Shown: positions 34,271-46,425 of the stretch, one piece after another
Layout of the letters: the number at the start of each line of letters is the position of its first letter
Numbering within the stretch: position 1 is the first letter of the stretch
Source: Allium sativum
Taxonomy: Eukaryota; Streptophyta; Magnoliopsida; Asparagales; Amaryllidaceae
Assembly: GCA_030737875.1 (NCBI GenBank)
Contig: CM060919.1
Location: forward strand, 803,193,160 to 803,257,159
Reading direction: 5' to 3'
DNA length: 64,000 nucleotides
Program-made: the position numbers and the translations under genes
Notes under the pieces: generated by a model
Told to the model about the DNA's origin: nothing
Seen by the model: the letters and a program-made list of their open reading frames with translations, nothing else
The model's database searches: none

Positions 34271-35394
34271 AAAATATGATTTTTATATATTGAATAGCGA
34301 TGTAAAAATTCGATTTTTACATATGTAGTGAAAGCAACAACGAAGGTGACAAAAAGACGAAACGACGAAGACTTCTGCAAATGGAGAGCCGTGGAGCTAG
34401 GATAGCTATAGGTGAGAATTTCTCACCTTTCAATTTATTTTTCTAGTTATATATATATATACTAGGATGCAGACGGTGCTTAGTAGCACCCGACACAATC
34501 GTCCACAGACCATGGACTTGTTTGTTTGGCTGTTTGGTTATTGATTGTGATATTGGTTTGAATGTGGTTTGTGGTGTGAAAAATCGAATCGATAAATTGG
34601 TTAGGATTAGACGTGCGCCGTTATAAGGCGAAGGAGTAAGGCTAGGTTAGACCCTTACTCCAAATTTTGTGGTTTGCATAACGAAAGTGAATTTGATTGA
34701 TGTGTGAATGGCGTGGGCCTTCACTAGACCGGGGATAAGGCTAGGCCTTGTCCCGTTTCTAGTATCGTGCCGTTATGCCGCCGAAATTTTCTAAAATAAG
34801 TTAGAAAAATAAAAATAGCATTTTATTTAAAGAATGAACCGAATAGAAATTCATATGTTAAAATAAAATGTGTTATCGTTAAAAATATAATTTTTAACGT
34901 GAATGTGAATAAATAAATATTCATTTACAAACCAGACGGTTTGTTTATGTACACCTATTTGAATGACGTTGATTGGGTCGATAAATTTTACACATCGCCT
35001 AACTGCACAAATAAAATATGTGTTTGATTGTTTGAAACCCCACACGGGTGTTAGGATGAAATTTGAAGTTCACTCATCCTGATTGATTAAATATGTCGAT
35101 CGATTGATTGACAGGCTGTTATAAGCGTTGAATATCTATATTTGATGCTTATACAGTGTAGTGCACTTTGGTTGATGGTTGATTATTTTCAATGCTATTA
35201 TATACATGTGTTGTATGAAAATCCATATAATTAATTTTATATGGTAATTGATTGGGCCTCATTCCAGTTTTGAAAAAGAAATATTTGAAAAAGAAATATT
35301 TGAAAAAGAATATTTGAAAATAAAGGAATATATGAAGCCGTGTTGATTAGATTGACGCCATTTTGACGTGAACGATATTTATATCGATTTTAAA

Positions 35395-35590
35395 AACGAT
35401 TTCGAAATGAATTGAATTGAAAACGAATTCAAAATGAATTGAAAACGATTTCGAAATGAATTGAATTGAAAACGAATTCAAAATGAATTGAAAACGATTT
35501 CGAAATGAATTGAATTGAAAACGATTTCGAAATGAATTGAATTGAAAACGAATTCAAATTGAATTGAAATTGAATTGAAATTCGAATTGA
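35395..35590 (+). repeat. AACGATTTCGAAATGAATTG-type tandem repeats, C 5' LTR
   Basis: Three to four imperfect units alternate ACGATTTCGAAATGAATTG with ACGAATTCAAAATGAATTG. The same array is in the 3' LTR from about 43073. Confidence 0.75.
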
Positions 35591-36425
35591 ATAGAAATGA
35601 ATTTTAAAACGAATTTATAAAGAAGAATTCAATTTTGGCTTTGAATTGAAATAGAAGTTGAAATAGATTTTGAAACGAATTCAAAACTATTTATATAATT
35701 CGTTTTAAATAGAAATCGACGAAATATATATTATATATATAATATAATGGCCTGAATAGAACGCGCCGCGCCGCGGTAGTTCGTGAATTTCGACCATTGA
35801 TTTCAAACGGACATTACGGGAGATCCGACCGTCGGATTCTCCTAAAACCGGAACCGTTGGGTTCGTATCGAAAAGAGCTTTCTAATGAATATTAGAAATT
35901 TGAAATCTAACGGTTGGATTTGGAATTATGTCCAAATCAAATTCGAAAAAGGTCGCTGTAAGTGCAGTTCGATGGCCGTTGATGGAAATCGACTGTACAG
36001 GCCTTGATAAAATTATTAAAAATGGTAATAATTTGTGTAAAATCATAAGAAATGATTTAGAAAGATTTGGGGTGAAAGACTCCATATTTGAAAAGATAAA
36101 AATAGATTTTTATCGAAATGAACTAGTTTTGAACTAGAAATATAATTCTATTTATTTTTAAATAAATAAATTGAATTTAAAAAGGGTTTTAAAAATAACC
36201 AAAATTTCCAATGATTGCATTGGAGTGGATTTGAATCGAAATTGTCTTCGGAATATTTCGATGTTGGAATTCGTGATTATACAGGTGTTGTTATGGAAAT
36301 TTGAAAGATATATATATTTATATCGTTATTTCCAATACGACATTTGTTAGTCGTAGAATTTGATATTGAATATAAGCCGATATATTTTCTATTCAGAGCC
36401 TTGTATTGAATATCGAATGTGATTT

Positions 36426-36879
36426 GGGTTTGTCGTGAATGGTGTCTTTACTAACACTGTTCTTGAACCCAGTTGAGAAAAGATTAAATCTTTTTATTTA
36501 GATTTAATGAAGTGTACCAATTAAATAATATTTAATTGGAATTGAATTGATATTGATTTTTGGGTTTATCGTGAACAGTGTTTTAAATAACACTAGTTCT
36601 TTAACCCGATAATTAATGAATGTGATTTGGGTTTGTCGTGAATGGTGTCTTCACTAACACTGTTCTTGAACCCAGCTGAGAAAAGATTAAATCTTTTGAT
36701 TTAGATTTAATGAAGTGTACCAATTAAATAATATTTAATTGGAATTGAATGGATATTGATTTTTGGGTTTATCGTGAACAGTGTTTTAAATAACACTTGT
36801 TCTTTAACCCGATAATTAATGGGATGTGACTTTGGGTTTATCGTGAACCGTGTTTTAAATGACACTGATTCTTTAACCC
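36426..36879 (+). repeat. Five iterated ~46-bp quasi-palindromes with interleaved hairpins, C 5' LTR
   Basis: The units are at 36426-36470, 36562-36607, 36629-36673, 36765-36810 and 36834-36879. Each runs GGGTTT, GTGAAC, AGTGTT or GGTGTC, AACACT, GTTCTT, AACCC. Between them are ATTAAATCT/AGATTTAAT and the perfect CCAATTAAATA/TATTTAATTGG palindrome (36517-36539). The 3' LTR carries the same at +7,684. Confidence 0.85.
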
Positions 36880-38356
36880 AGTCACAGATTAAAACTAAGT
36901 GGAGTTTTAATGAATCTTTAATTAGATTGAAAAGATCGAGAATGGAGTATCACCAGTTTTGCTCCAGGCGATAGTTAAATCTTTAATTAGATTTGAATGT
37001 GAAATTTAGAAACTAACTGTCGGTTAGCTAAGTAGAATGGTTTTCTGGATATTGATCTGATGTTGGTTTCGGCCTTCGGGGTTAATATTTGGGGAATTAT
37101 TCTCTTGATTAATTTACGGTTAATGACTAATGAGTTGGAATGAGGCGTATGTTGTGTTTGTGTAACACTTTTATAATATATACGCGAGTTATTCGGAAAG
37201 ACCGGGTTTATCCCATTCTGAATAACTGATACGACGATAAGTCGAAGATGAAGACGATGGTCGAAGACCGGAGTTCTTCACGTCGTTTGGGTGATAACTG
37301 ATGATCTTGATTGGGCTGTACACCCAAGAAGATGGAAACAGTTGGTGATCGTCCAGACGTACTTGGAGATCGATGGATATGCGGGGTACTAGGTGCCTCC
37401 GGTTTCGTTCAGACCCAGAACGGACTTGTAAATGGACTGTGTGTCTGACATCGGATTTCATTCTGTGTGACTGATATCGGTTGCATAGGATGGTTTGCCT
37501 GTGTGGCATGCTAAGATGCAAATGATCAAGGCTTCTGTTGAAAAGCAAAGTCTTGTGGTGATGATCAAAGCACGGCCTTTGTGGCGTAGCTTTGTGTAAC
37601 GTTTACCTCGCGTGTTTCACACCAGGTATGAACCAAAAACGGGAGACGGACCTCAGGGAGGGCCTGCGTTTCCTCCTAGCTAGAAGTGGCGTCAGTGGTT
37701 TTACACGCCCTGACGAGTTTGACTTATGTGGTTGTTGCTGTTGCGAGGCGCCTCGGTTAGATCGGACGATCCGGGTCCGATGGAGTCATTCGTTGGCTCG
37801 CTTACGCCCTAAAGGGCGGCGAAACGTAGTGCTCAGGCATTTTTAATCCACTCCGTGTGGACCGGCCCTGACGATCCAAGGGTCGATGCGTTCTGATCCT
37901 GAGACTCGGGCTAGGCCGTCTCGAATCGGTTGAGGACTATCTTTTGCCTCGGTTCATAGATGGAAATCCAATTTCCAAATACGTGACATTTGCGGTTTTA
38001 TTTGTAAACCTATATATGGCGACATGATATATGGTACCCATGCCGCCTATGATTGATACTTATGATTTGAAGTTGTTTTATACTCTATGCACTTATAATA
38101 GTATCAAATGATTTGTTTTAAACGTATCAAGCATTCTTTGGCTGTTATAAGGGAAAACCCTATCCCCCGGCTTGCGTTGCATTGTGTGATAGGACCTGGG
38201 TCTTATAACAGCTTCATTTTTCTTTATTTAGCATTGCGCTGTTTGTTTCATGCACTGGTATTCTTGGGAGGAAACCCGTTCCGTGTTATACGGCGTGGTC
38301 CCTTGATTTACCTAATGATTTAAAATAAAGATTAATAACTGTTTTAGTTCTCACAC

Positions 38357-38429
38357 CAGTCACATGACTGACCTGGAGTTTATTGTTTTAACCTAAACTC
38401 TGGGTGCCCTTATTTTTGACACGGGCAGC
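38357..38429 (+). other. Three-hairpin conserved block, C 5' LTR
   Basis: The stems are AGTC/GACT, GAGTTTA/TAAACTC and TGCCC/GGGCA. The 3' LTR copy is at 46041-46113. Confidence 0.65.
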
Positions 38430-38738
38430 TAGTAGTTTTGGTTTTGCAGATTTATATTCACAGGATCCTGGTTTACAGCTGGAATGATATCCGGAAAGCT
38501 TTGTATCCGTATATCTACTTCTAGTTGTGTATTGTATTATTTTCCCGCTGCTATGTATTTAAATGTAATTTAAATCTCTGATATTTCTGTGTAATATTTA
38601 TTCATACTCTGTATATTCTTGTAATCTGATGCATTGTCGTAATATACAATGAAAGGTTCTTCTATATGCGTTCTGTTGTGGCTTGTTCTCGAACTATCCG
38701 ACGCTTTCCTTTACGGGGAAGTTGCGGGTCTTCACAGT

Positions 38739-38750
38739 TGGTATCAGAGC
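38739..38750 (+). other. Element C primer binding site (initiator Met tRNA)
   Basis: TGGTATCAGAGC begins two bases after the LTR end. Confidence 0.9.
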
Positions 38751-38839
38751 TTTGGTTTACAAAGCTAGAGAACAAGACACATTAGAAACATACGAAAGAA
38801 TTCATCAGATATTGGATTAGCAATATCCAATGAGAATGA

Positions 38840-38876
38840 CTCGTTAGAGATGGGATCAGTAGTATCCTAGAACGAG
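38840..38876 (+). other. Post-PBS hairpin, element C (candidate packaging or dimerisation signal)
   Basis: The arms are CTCGTT/AACGAG with inner arms GGAT/ATCC and loop CAGTAGT. TAGAGAT and CCTAGAA are shared with A and B. It starts 89 bases after the PBS. Confidence 0.6.
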
Positions 38877-39375
38877 TGTGAAGAGTATATTTTTAAAATG
38901 AAAACAAATTTTTGGTTTTGAAGATTTAAATCAATTATTCGTATTTGATTATCTATTTATATTGATGTGGACAATCCAGTATATATAGATTTTGTGTATA
39001 CGTCTGATCCGCGTGTATTCGAAATTTTAATATACTGGATAGATATAGAGTCACACTCTAGTCGCCCGGACATGATTCTGATGATGGCGCGCCATCACCA
39101 GTATTTATTTTCGTGTTTCGAAGGTGTGATATCTATATATTTCCTATTGACTGGTGTGAGAACCAAAATTAGATAGGGCTTATTGTTGTGAATTGGCATC
39201 AAAAATCTGATTTTTGTATATGTATCAAAATTATGAATTTGAAACTCTAATTCACTAATTGATTGATGTTTGTGTTGTTTGTTTAATTGTTTGATAATTT
39301 TGAACCATTATGCCTAATTGCATCAAATATTGAATTATATTGGAATTTGGTCGCATTTGCTTGCATATACATATA

Positions 39376-39632
39376 TATCTTTTGAACAGGTCATAGCAAG
39401 GAGGCTAGAGCCAGAGAATAAAATTTGTTTGCCCGACAAATAGGTACATGTTTACTACATAATTTCCTGTTTTGTTTGGGTGATGATGATTTTGTGAGCC
39501 TATTGGCTAGCCGCTTGGCTTTTTCTTTTTCTTTTTGAGATCTGAAGGACCGGGGAAGCTATTTGAAATTCCCCGATGCTCCCATTGCAGGGGAGGTTAT
39601 GGCGAAATTTTTCGAAAATTTAGGGTGTTAGC
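39376..39632 (+). other. Conserved block with acceptor-like start, C interior
   Basis: TCTTTTGAACAG/GTCATAGCA opens the block. It continues through GCCCGACAAATAGGTACA, AGCCGCTTGGCT with T-rich runs, and GGAGGTTATGGCGAAATTTT. In A the same block lies inside the LTR. Confidence 0.65.
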
Positions 39633-39752
39633 CAAATTTTTGAAGTTTTGAAAATTCTCAGAAACTAAAGAGTTGGAGAATGGAAGCCTGATCGATCGTA
39701 GAGCTGAATAATCAAACCACTTTCGACTTTGTTCCTTTTCGGGGACGAAAAG

Positions 39753-39769
39753 TTTTAAGTGGGGGAGAT
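39753..39769 (+). other. Element C polypurine tract
   Basis: TTTTAAGTGGGGGAGAT is directly before TGTAACAACCC and identical to the element A tract. Confidence 0.88.
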
Positions 39770-42700
39770 TGTAACAACCCGTAAAATGCGAGCCAGTTTG
39801 AAAATTTTTATTTTGGCAATTTTAGCGAATTTTGATATTTAAAATAGATTATTTTAAATAATATCGACGAGAAATTTATTTTGAATAGAATTCAACGTAT
39901 ATATATTATACGCGTCGTCGCTAGAATATAAATATTTATATATAATTATAAATAGAATAGAAAATGGCGCGGTAGTTCGAAAATTCGATTTCTAATTTCA
40001 AAGGAATATACAGAATTCAATATAAGTCAGAATTGAACGAAACAAGAAATATTTGAATCTGTATAACTATATCTTTGTAACGAAGTTAACAAACTGAGAT
40101 TTCACCTTAGAAATGATAAGATATGTCCAGTTTAAAATTAGAAACAGTCGCTGTGGAATTTATATATATTTTTATATATATAAGGCCCTTAAAAATAGAC
40201 TTTTTGCAAACGACCTCGGATTTCGACGAAACCACTTTTGTTGGGTCCGTGATGTAAAGTTATTGCTAGGTTTCAAATTTCGTAATTTTTCGAATCAATA
40301 TGTGAGCGTGGCAAAGGAAAACGCGTTTGACCGGTTTCAGTTGATTTTAATCGACTGGAAATTGGCCATTTTTCAAACGGCCTCAGAACTCGACGAAACT
40401 AGTTTTGTTAGGACCGTATCGTCAATACGAAGCTAGAAAATATTTTTCGAGAATTTTTAGAGTTAGTATGTGACCCCGGTAATTTGAAATGTACGTTTAA
40501 AATTCAATATAATGATTTAAATGTAAATTTAACGGAAACTGATTGTAACAATCAAATCAGCTTGCGATATATATCCCATTGTGTTCGGAATGGGGGTAAA
40601 ACGCTATGGACGACAGGAGGTGGGCCTCGTTTCGAGGTCGTATGTAAAAGTCAACTTTTTAATAATTAAATAATAAAAAAAAAAAAAAAAAAATTTTCTT
40701 TCTCCTCCCTATAACCTTTGCCCCCCCCCCCCCCCCGTTTTCGTTTGACAGAAATAAAATAAAAGAAAAAAAAAAAAAAGAAATCGCCAGGCGATCCAGC
40801 GACGCCGCCCCCCCTACAACAGCCGCCGCCCATCGCCTCCCTCATCCCAGCCACCACCGCACCCCCCTCCCTCGACGAGCCCACCGAAGCCCCCCTCCTC
40901 GTTTCAGAAACGCGACCACTCCCCTGAAACCCCTCCGCCCACGCACCCACCGCCTTGGCCTGCGCCGCTCCCCTCCGCTGCCCTGAGCTCCGCCATCGAC
41001 CGATTAGCCTGCCCCCCCTACAAGAAAACCCGTAAGTTTTTATTATTATTTACTTTCATTTATTCACTTATTTTCTTGTTTTACTTTAAATCTGAGATGA
41101 TTTTAAAAAGATTAAAGCTGATTTTAATTAGAAGTAATAAAAACTGATTTTTGTTTAAAAATAAAAACTGATTTAGTTTTAGTAATAAAAACTGATTTTT
41201 GTTTAAAAATAAAAACTGATTTAGTTTTAGTAATAAAAACTGATTTTTGTTTAAAAATAAAAACTGATTTAGTTTTAGTAATAAAAACTGATTTTTGTTT
41301 AAAAATAAAAACTGATTTAGTTTTAGTAATAAAAACTGATTTTTGTTTAAAAATAAAAACTGATTTAGTTTTAGTAATAAAAACTGATTTTTGTTTAAAA
41401 ATAAAAACTGATTTAGTTTTAGTAATAAAAAACTGATTTTTGTTTAAAAATTAAAACTGATTATTTTAAAAATGTAAACCTGATTTTGTTTTAAAGTTTG
41501 AAAACTGATTATTTTATTTTTGTTTTGAAAACTGATTTATAAACTAAAAGGAGATTAGAAATTTAAAAATAAAAATAGGATTTTTATATGTTGAAAGTCG
41601 AAATAAAAATAGGATTTTTATCTAAGAAAAAGTTCATATTTTTGTTTAGAAAAGGTTCATATGTTTGTTTAGGAAAAGATCGTATTTTGTTTAGAAAAAG
41701 ATCGTAGTTTTGATTTAGGAAAAATTTAGATTTTTGAACTAAAAATTCGATTTTTATATATTGAACTTTGAACTAAAAATTCGATTTTTATATATTGAAC
41801 TTTGAACTAAAAATTCGATTTTTATATATTGAACTTTGAACTAAAAATTCGATTTTTATATATTGAACTTTGAACTAAAAATTCGATTTTTATATATTGA
41901 ACTTTGAACTAAAAATTCGATTTTTATATATTGAACTTCGAACTAAAAATATGATTTTTATATATTGAATAGCGATGTAAAAATTCGATTTTTACATATG
42001 TAGTGAAAGCAACAACGAAGGTGACAAAAAGACGAAACGACGAAGACTTCTGCAAATGGAGAGCCGTGGAGCTAGGATAGCTATAGGTGAGAATTTCTCA
42101 CCTTTCAATTTATTTTTCTAGTTATATATATATATACTAGGATGCAGACGGTGCTTAGTAGCACCCGACACAATCGTCCACAGACCATGGACTTGTTTGT
42201 TTGGCTGTTTGGTTATTGATTGTGATATTGGTTTGAATGTGGTTTGTGGTGTGAAAAATCGAATCGATAAATTGGTTAGGATTAGACGTGCGCCGTTATA
42301 AGGCGAAGGAGTAAGGCTAGGTTAGACCCTTACTCCAAATTTTGTGGTTTGCATAACGAAAGTGAATTTGATTGATGTGTGAATGGCGTGGGCCTTCACT
42401 AGACCGGGGATAAGGCTAGGCCTTGTCCCGTTTCTAGTATCGTGCCGTTATGCCGCCGAAATTTTCTAAAATAAGTTAGAAAAATAAAAATAGCATTTTA
42501 TTTAAAGAATGAACCGAATAGAAATTCATATGTTAAAATAAAATGTGTTATCGTTAAAAATATAATTTTTAACGTGAATGTGAATAAATAAATATTCATT
42601 TACAAACCAGACGGTTTGTTTATGTACACCTATTTGAATGACGTTGATTGGGTCGATAAATTTTACACATCGCCTAACTGCACAAATAAAATATGTGTTT

Positions 42701-45700
42701 GATTGTTTGAAACCCCACACGGGTGTTAGGATGAAATTTGAAGTTCACTCATCCTGATTGATTAAATATGTCGATCGATTGATTGACAGGCTGTTATAAG
42801 CGTTGAATATCTATATTTGATGCTTATACAGTGTAGTGCACTTTGGTTGATGGTTGATTATTTTCAATGCTATTATATACATGTGTTGTATGAAAATCCA
42901 TATAATTAATTTTATATGGTAATTGATTGGGCCTCATTCCAGTTTTGAAAAAGAAATATTTGAAAAAGAAATATTTGAAAAAGAATATTTGAAAATAAAG
43001 GAATATATGAAGCCGTGTTGATTAGATTGACGCCATTTTGACGTGAACGATATTTATATCGATTTTAAAAACGATTTCGAAATGAATTGAATTGAAAACG
43101 AATTCAAAATGAATTGAAAACGATTTCGAAATGAATTGAATTGAAAACGAATTCAAAATGAATTGAAAACGATTTCGAAATGAATTGAATTGAAAACGAT
43201 TTCGAAATGAATTGAATTGAAAACGAATTCAAATTGAATTGAAATTGAATTGAAATTCGAATTGAATAGAAATGAATTTTAAAACGAATTTATAAAGAAG
43301 AATTCAATTTTGGCTTTGAATTGAAATAGAAGTTGAAATAGATTTTGAAACGAATTCAAAACTATTTATATAATTCGTTTTAAATAGAAATCGACGAAAT
43401 ATATATTATATATATTATATATATAATATAATGGCCTGAATAGAACGCGCCGCGCCGCGGTAGTTCGTGAATTTCGACCATTGATTTCAAACGGACATTA
43501 CGGGAGATCCGACCGTCGGATTCTCCTAAAACCGGAACCGTTGGGTTCGTATCGAAAAGAGCTTTCTAATGAATATTAGAAATTTGAAATCTAACGGTTG
43601 GATTTGGAATTATGTCCAAATCAAATTCGAAAAAGGTCGCTGTAAGTGCAGTTCGATGGCCGTTGATGGAAATCGACTGTACAGGCCTTGATAAAATTAT
43701 TAAAAATGGTAATAATTTGTGTAAAATCATAAGAAATGATTTAGAAAGATTTGGGGTGAAAGACTCCATATTTGAAAAGATAAAAATAGATTTTTATCGA
43801 AATGAACTAGTTTTGAACTAGAAATATAATTCTATTTATTTTTAAATAAATAAATTGAATTTAAAAAGGGTTTTAAAAATAACCAAAATTTCCAATGATT
43901 GCATTGGAGTGGATTTGAATCGAAATTGTCTTCGGAATATTTCGATGTTGGAATTCGTGATTATACAGGTGTTGTTATGGAAATTTGAAAGATATATATA
44001 TTTATATCGTTATTTCCAATACGACATTTGTTAGTCGTAGAATTTGATATTGAATATAAGCCGATATATTTTCTATTCAGAGCCTTGTATTGAATATCGA
44101 ATGTGATTTGGGTTTGTCGTGAATGGTGTCTTTACTAACACTGTTCTTGAACCCAGTTGAGAAAAGATTAAATCTTTTTATTTAGATTTAATGAAGTGTA
44201 CCAATTAAATAATATTTAATTGGAATTGAATTGATATTGATTTTTGGGTTTATCGTGAACAGTGTTTTAAATAACACTAGTTCTTTAACCCGATAATTAA
44301 TGAATGTGATTTGGGTTTGTCGTGAATGGTGTCTTCACTAACACTGTTCTTGAACCCAGCTGAGAAAAGATTAAATCTTTTGATTTAGATTTAATGAAGT
44401 GTACCAATTAAATAATATTTAATTGGAATTGAATGGATATTGATTTTTGGGTTTATCGTGAACAGTGTTTTAAATAACACTTGTTCTTTAACCCGATAAT
44501 TAATGGGATGTGACTTTGGGTTTATCGTGAACCGTGTTTTAAATGACACTGATTCTTTAACCCAGTCACAGATTAAAACTAAGTGGAGTTTTAATGAATC
44601 TTTAATTAGATTGAAAAGATCGAGAATGGAGTATCACCAGTTTTGCTCCAGGCGATAGTTAAATCTTTAATTAGATTTGAATGTGAAATTTAGAAACTAA
44701 CTGTCGGTTAGCTAAGTAGAATGGTTTTCTGGATATTGATCTGATGTTGGTTTCGGCCTTCGGGGTTAATATTTGGGGAATTATTCTCTTGATTAATTTA
44801 CGGTTAATGACTAATGAGTTGGAATGAGGCGTATGTTGTGTTTGTGTAACACTTTTATAATATATACGCGAGTTATTCGGAAAGACCGGGTTTATCCCAT
44901 TCTGAATAACTGATACGACGATAAGTCGAAGATGAAGACGATGGTCGAAGACCGGAGTTCTTCACGTCGTTTGGGTGATAACTGATGATCTTGATTGGGC
45001 TGTACACCCAAGAAGATGGAAACAGTTGGTGATCGTCCAGACGTACTTGGAGATCGATGGATATGCGGGGTACTAGGTGCCTCCGGTTTCGTTCAGACCC
45101 AGAACGGACTTGTAAATGGACTGTGTGTCTGACATCGGATTTCATTCTGTGTGACTGATATCGGTTGCATAGGATGGTTTGCCTGTGTGGCATGCTAAGA
45201 TGCAAATGATCAAGGCTTCTGTTGAAAAGCAAAGTCTTGTGGTGATGATCAAAGCACGGCCTTTGTGGCGTAGCTTTGTGTAACGTTTACCTCGCGTGTT
45301 TCACACCAGGTATGAACCAAAAACGGGAGACGGACCTCAGGGAGGGCCTGCGTTTCCTCCTAGCTAGAAGTGGCGTCAGTGGTTTTACACGCCCTGACGA
45401 GTTTGACTTATGTGGTTGTTGCTGTTGCGAGGCGCCTCGGTTAGATCGGACGATCCGGGTCCGATGGAGTCATTCGTTGGCTCGCTTACGCCCCAAAGGG
45501 CGGCGAAACGTAGTGCTCAGGCATTTTTAATCCACTCCGTGTGGACCGGCCCTGACGATCCAAGGGTCGATGCGTTCTGATCCTGAGACTCGGGCTAGGC
45601 AGTCTCGAATCGGTTGAGGACTATCTTTTGCCTCGGTTCATAGATGGAAATCCAATTTCCAAATACGTGACATTTGCGGTTTTATTTGTAAACCTATATA

Positions 45701-46420
45701 TGGCGACATGATATATGGTACCCATGCCGCCTATGATTGATACTTATGATTTGAAGTTGTTTTATACTCTATGCACTTATAATAGTATCAAATGATTTGT
45801 TTTAAACGTATCAAGCATTCTTTGGCTGTTATAAGGGAAAACCCTATCCCCCGGCTTGCGTTGCATTGTGTGATAGGACCTGGGTCTTATAACAGCTTCA
45901 TTTTTCTTTATTTAGCATTGCGCTGTTTGTTTCATGCACTGGTATTCTTGGGAGGAAACCCGTTCCGTGTTATACGGCGTGGTCCCTTGATTTACCTAAT
46001 GATTTAAAATAAAGATTAATAACTGTTTTAGTTCTCACACCAGTCACATGACTGACCTGGAGTTTATTGTTTTAACCTAAACTCTGGGTGCCCTTATTTT
46101 TGACACGGGCAGCTAGTAGTTTTGGTTTTGCAGATTTATATTCACAGGATCCTGGTTTACAGCTGGAATGATATCCGGAAAGCTTTGTATCCGTATATCT
46201 ACTTCTAGTTGTGTATTGTATTATTTTCCCGCTGCTATGTATTTAAATGTAATTTAAATCTCTGATATTTCTGTGTAATATTTATTCATACTCTGTATAT
46301 TCTTGTAATCTGATGCATTGTCGTAATATACAATGAAAGGTTCTTCTATATGCGTTCTGTTGTGGCTTGTTCTCGAACTATCCGACGCTTTCCTTTACGG
46401 GGAAGTTGCGGGTCTTCACA
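39770..46420 (+). repeat. Element C 3' LTR (6,651 bp)
   Basis: This is a near-identical direct repeat of 32055-38736. The differences noticed are a few point changes, C and A run lengths, one missing 34-bp unit and a longer TATATTA run near 43405. Confidence 0.93.
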
Positions 46421-46425
46421 TATAT

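Larger units (their letters stand above)
32055..38736 (+). repeat. Element C 5' LTR (6,682 bp)
   Basis: The order is ~190-bp module (32246-32446), paired TCGACGAAAC motifs (32508, 32675), promoter-region palindrome (32860-32879) and homopolymer tracts with a C-rich leader-like block (32955-33320). Then come a donor (33323), the 48-bp array (33427-33720), the 34-bp array (34033-34270) and AACGATTTCGAAATGAATTG repeats (35395-35560). The second module (35769-35965), five quasi-palindromes (36426-36879), the GTTCTGGGTC-type block (37392-37450) and the three-hairpin block (38357-38429) complete it. No credible protein is encoded. Confidence 0.93.
38737..39769 (+). other. Element C interior, non-coding
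   Basis: These 1,033 bp hold the PBS, the post-PBS hairpin, AT-rich sequence, an acceptor-like site (39388-39389), the conserved block also found in the A and B LTRs (39376-39632) and the PPT. The 69-residue frame at 38967-39176 has no recognisable domain. Confidence 0.85.
32055..46420 (+). mobile_element. Element C: non-autonomous giant-LTR retrotransposon, recent
   Basis: The perfect TSD TATAT (32050-32054, 46421-46425) bounds two LTRs of 6,682 and 6,651 bp around a 1,033-bp interior. The PBS (38739-38750) and PPT (39753-39769) are intact. There is no gag or pol. The LTRs differ by a few substitutions, homopolymer changes and one 34-bp repeat unit, so this is the youngest full element in the window. 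Its ends (TGTAACAACCCGTAAAATGCG) and PPT match element A closely, so A-type proteins could have moved it (inference). The unoccupied site is preserved in the other B LTR at 58567-58571. Confidence 0.93.

Noticed and set aside
37189..37548. 119-residue frame in C, repeated at 44873-45232
   Set aside because: Antisense to C, overlaps the conserved GTTCTGGGTC-type block, and is duplicated only through the LTRs.
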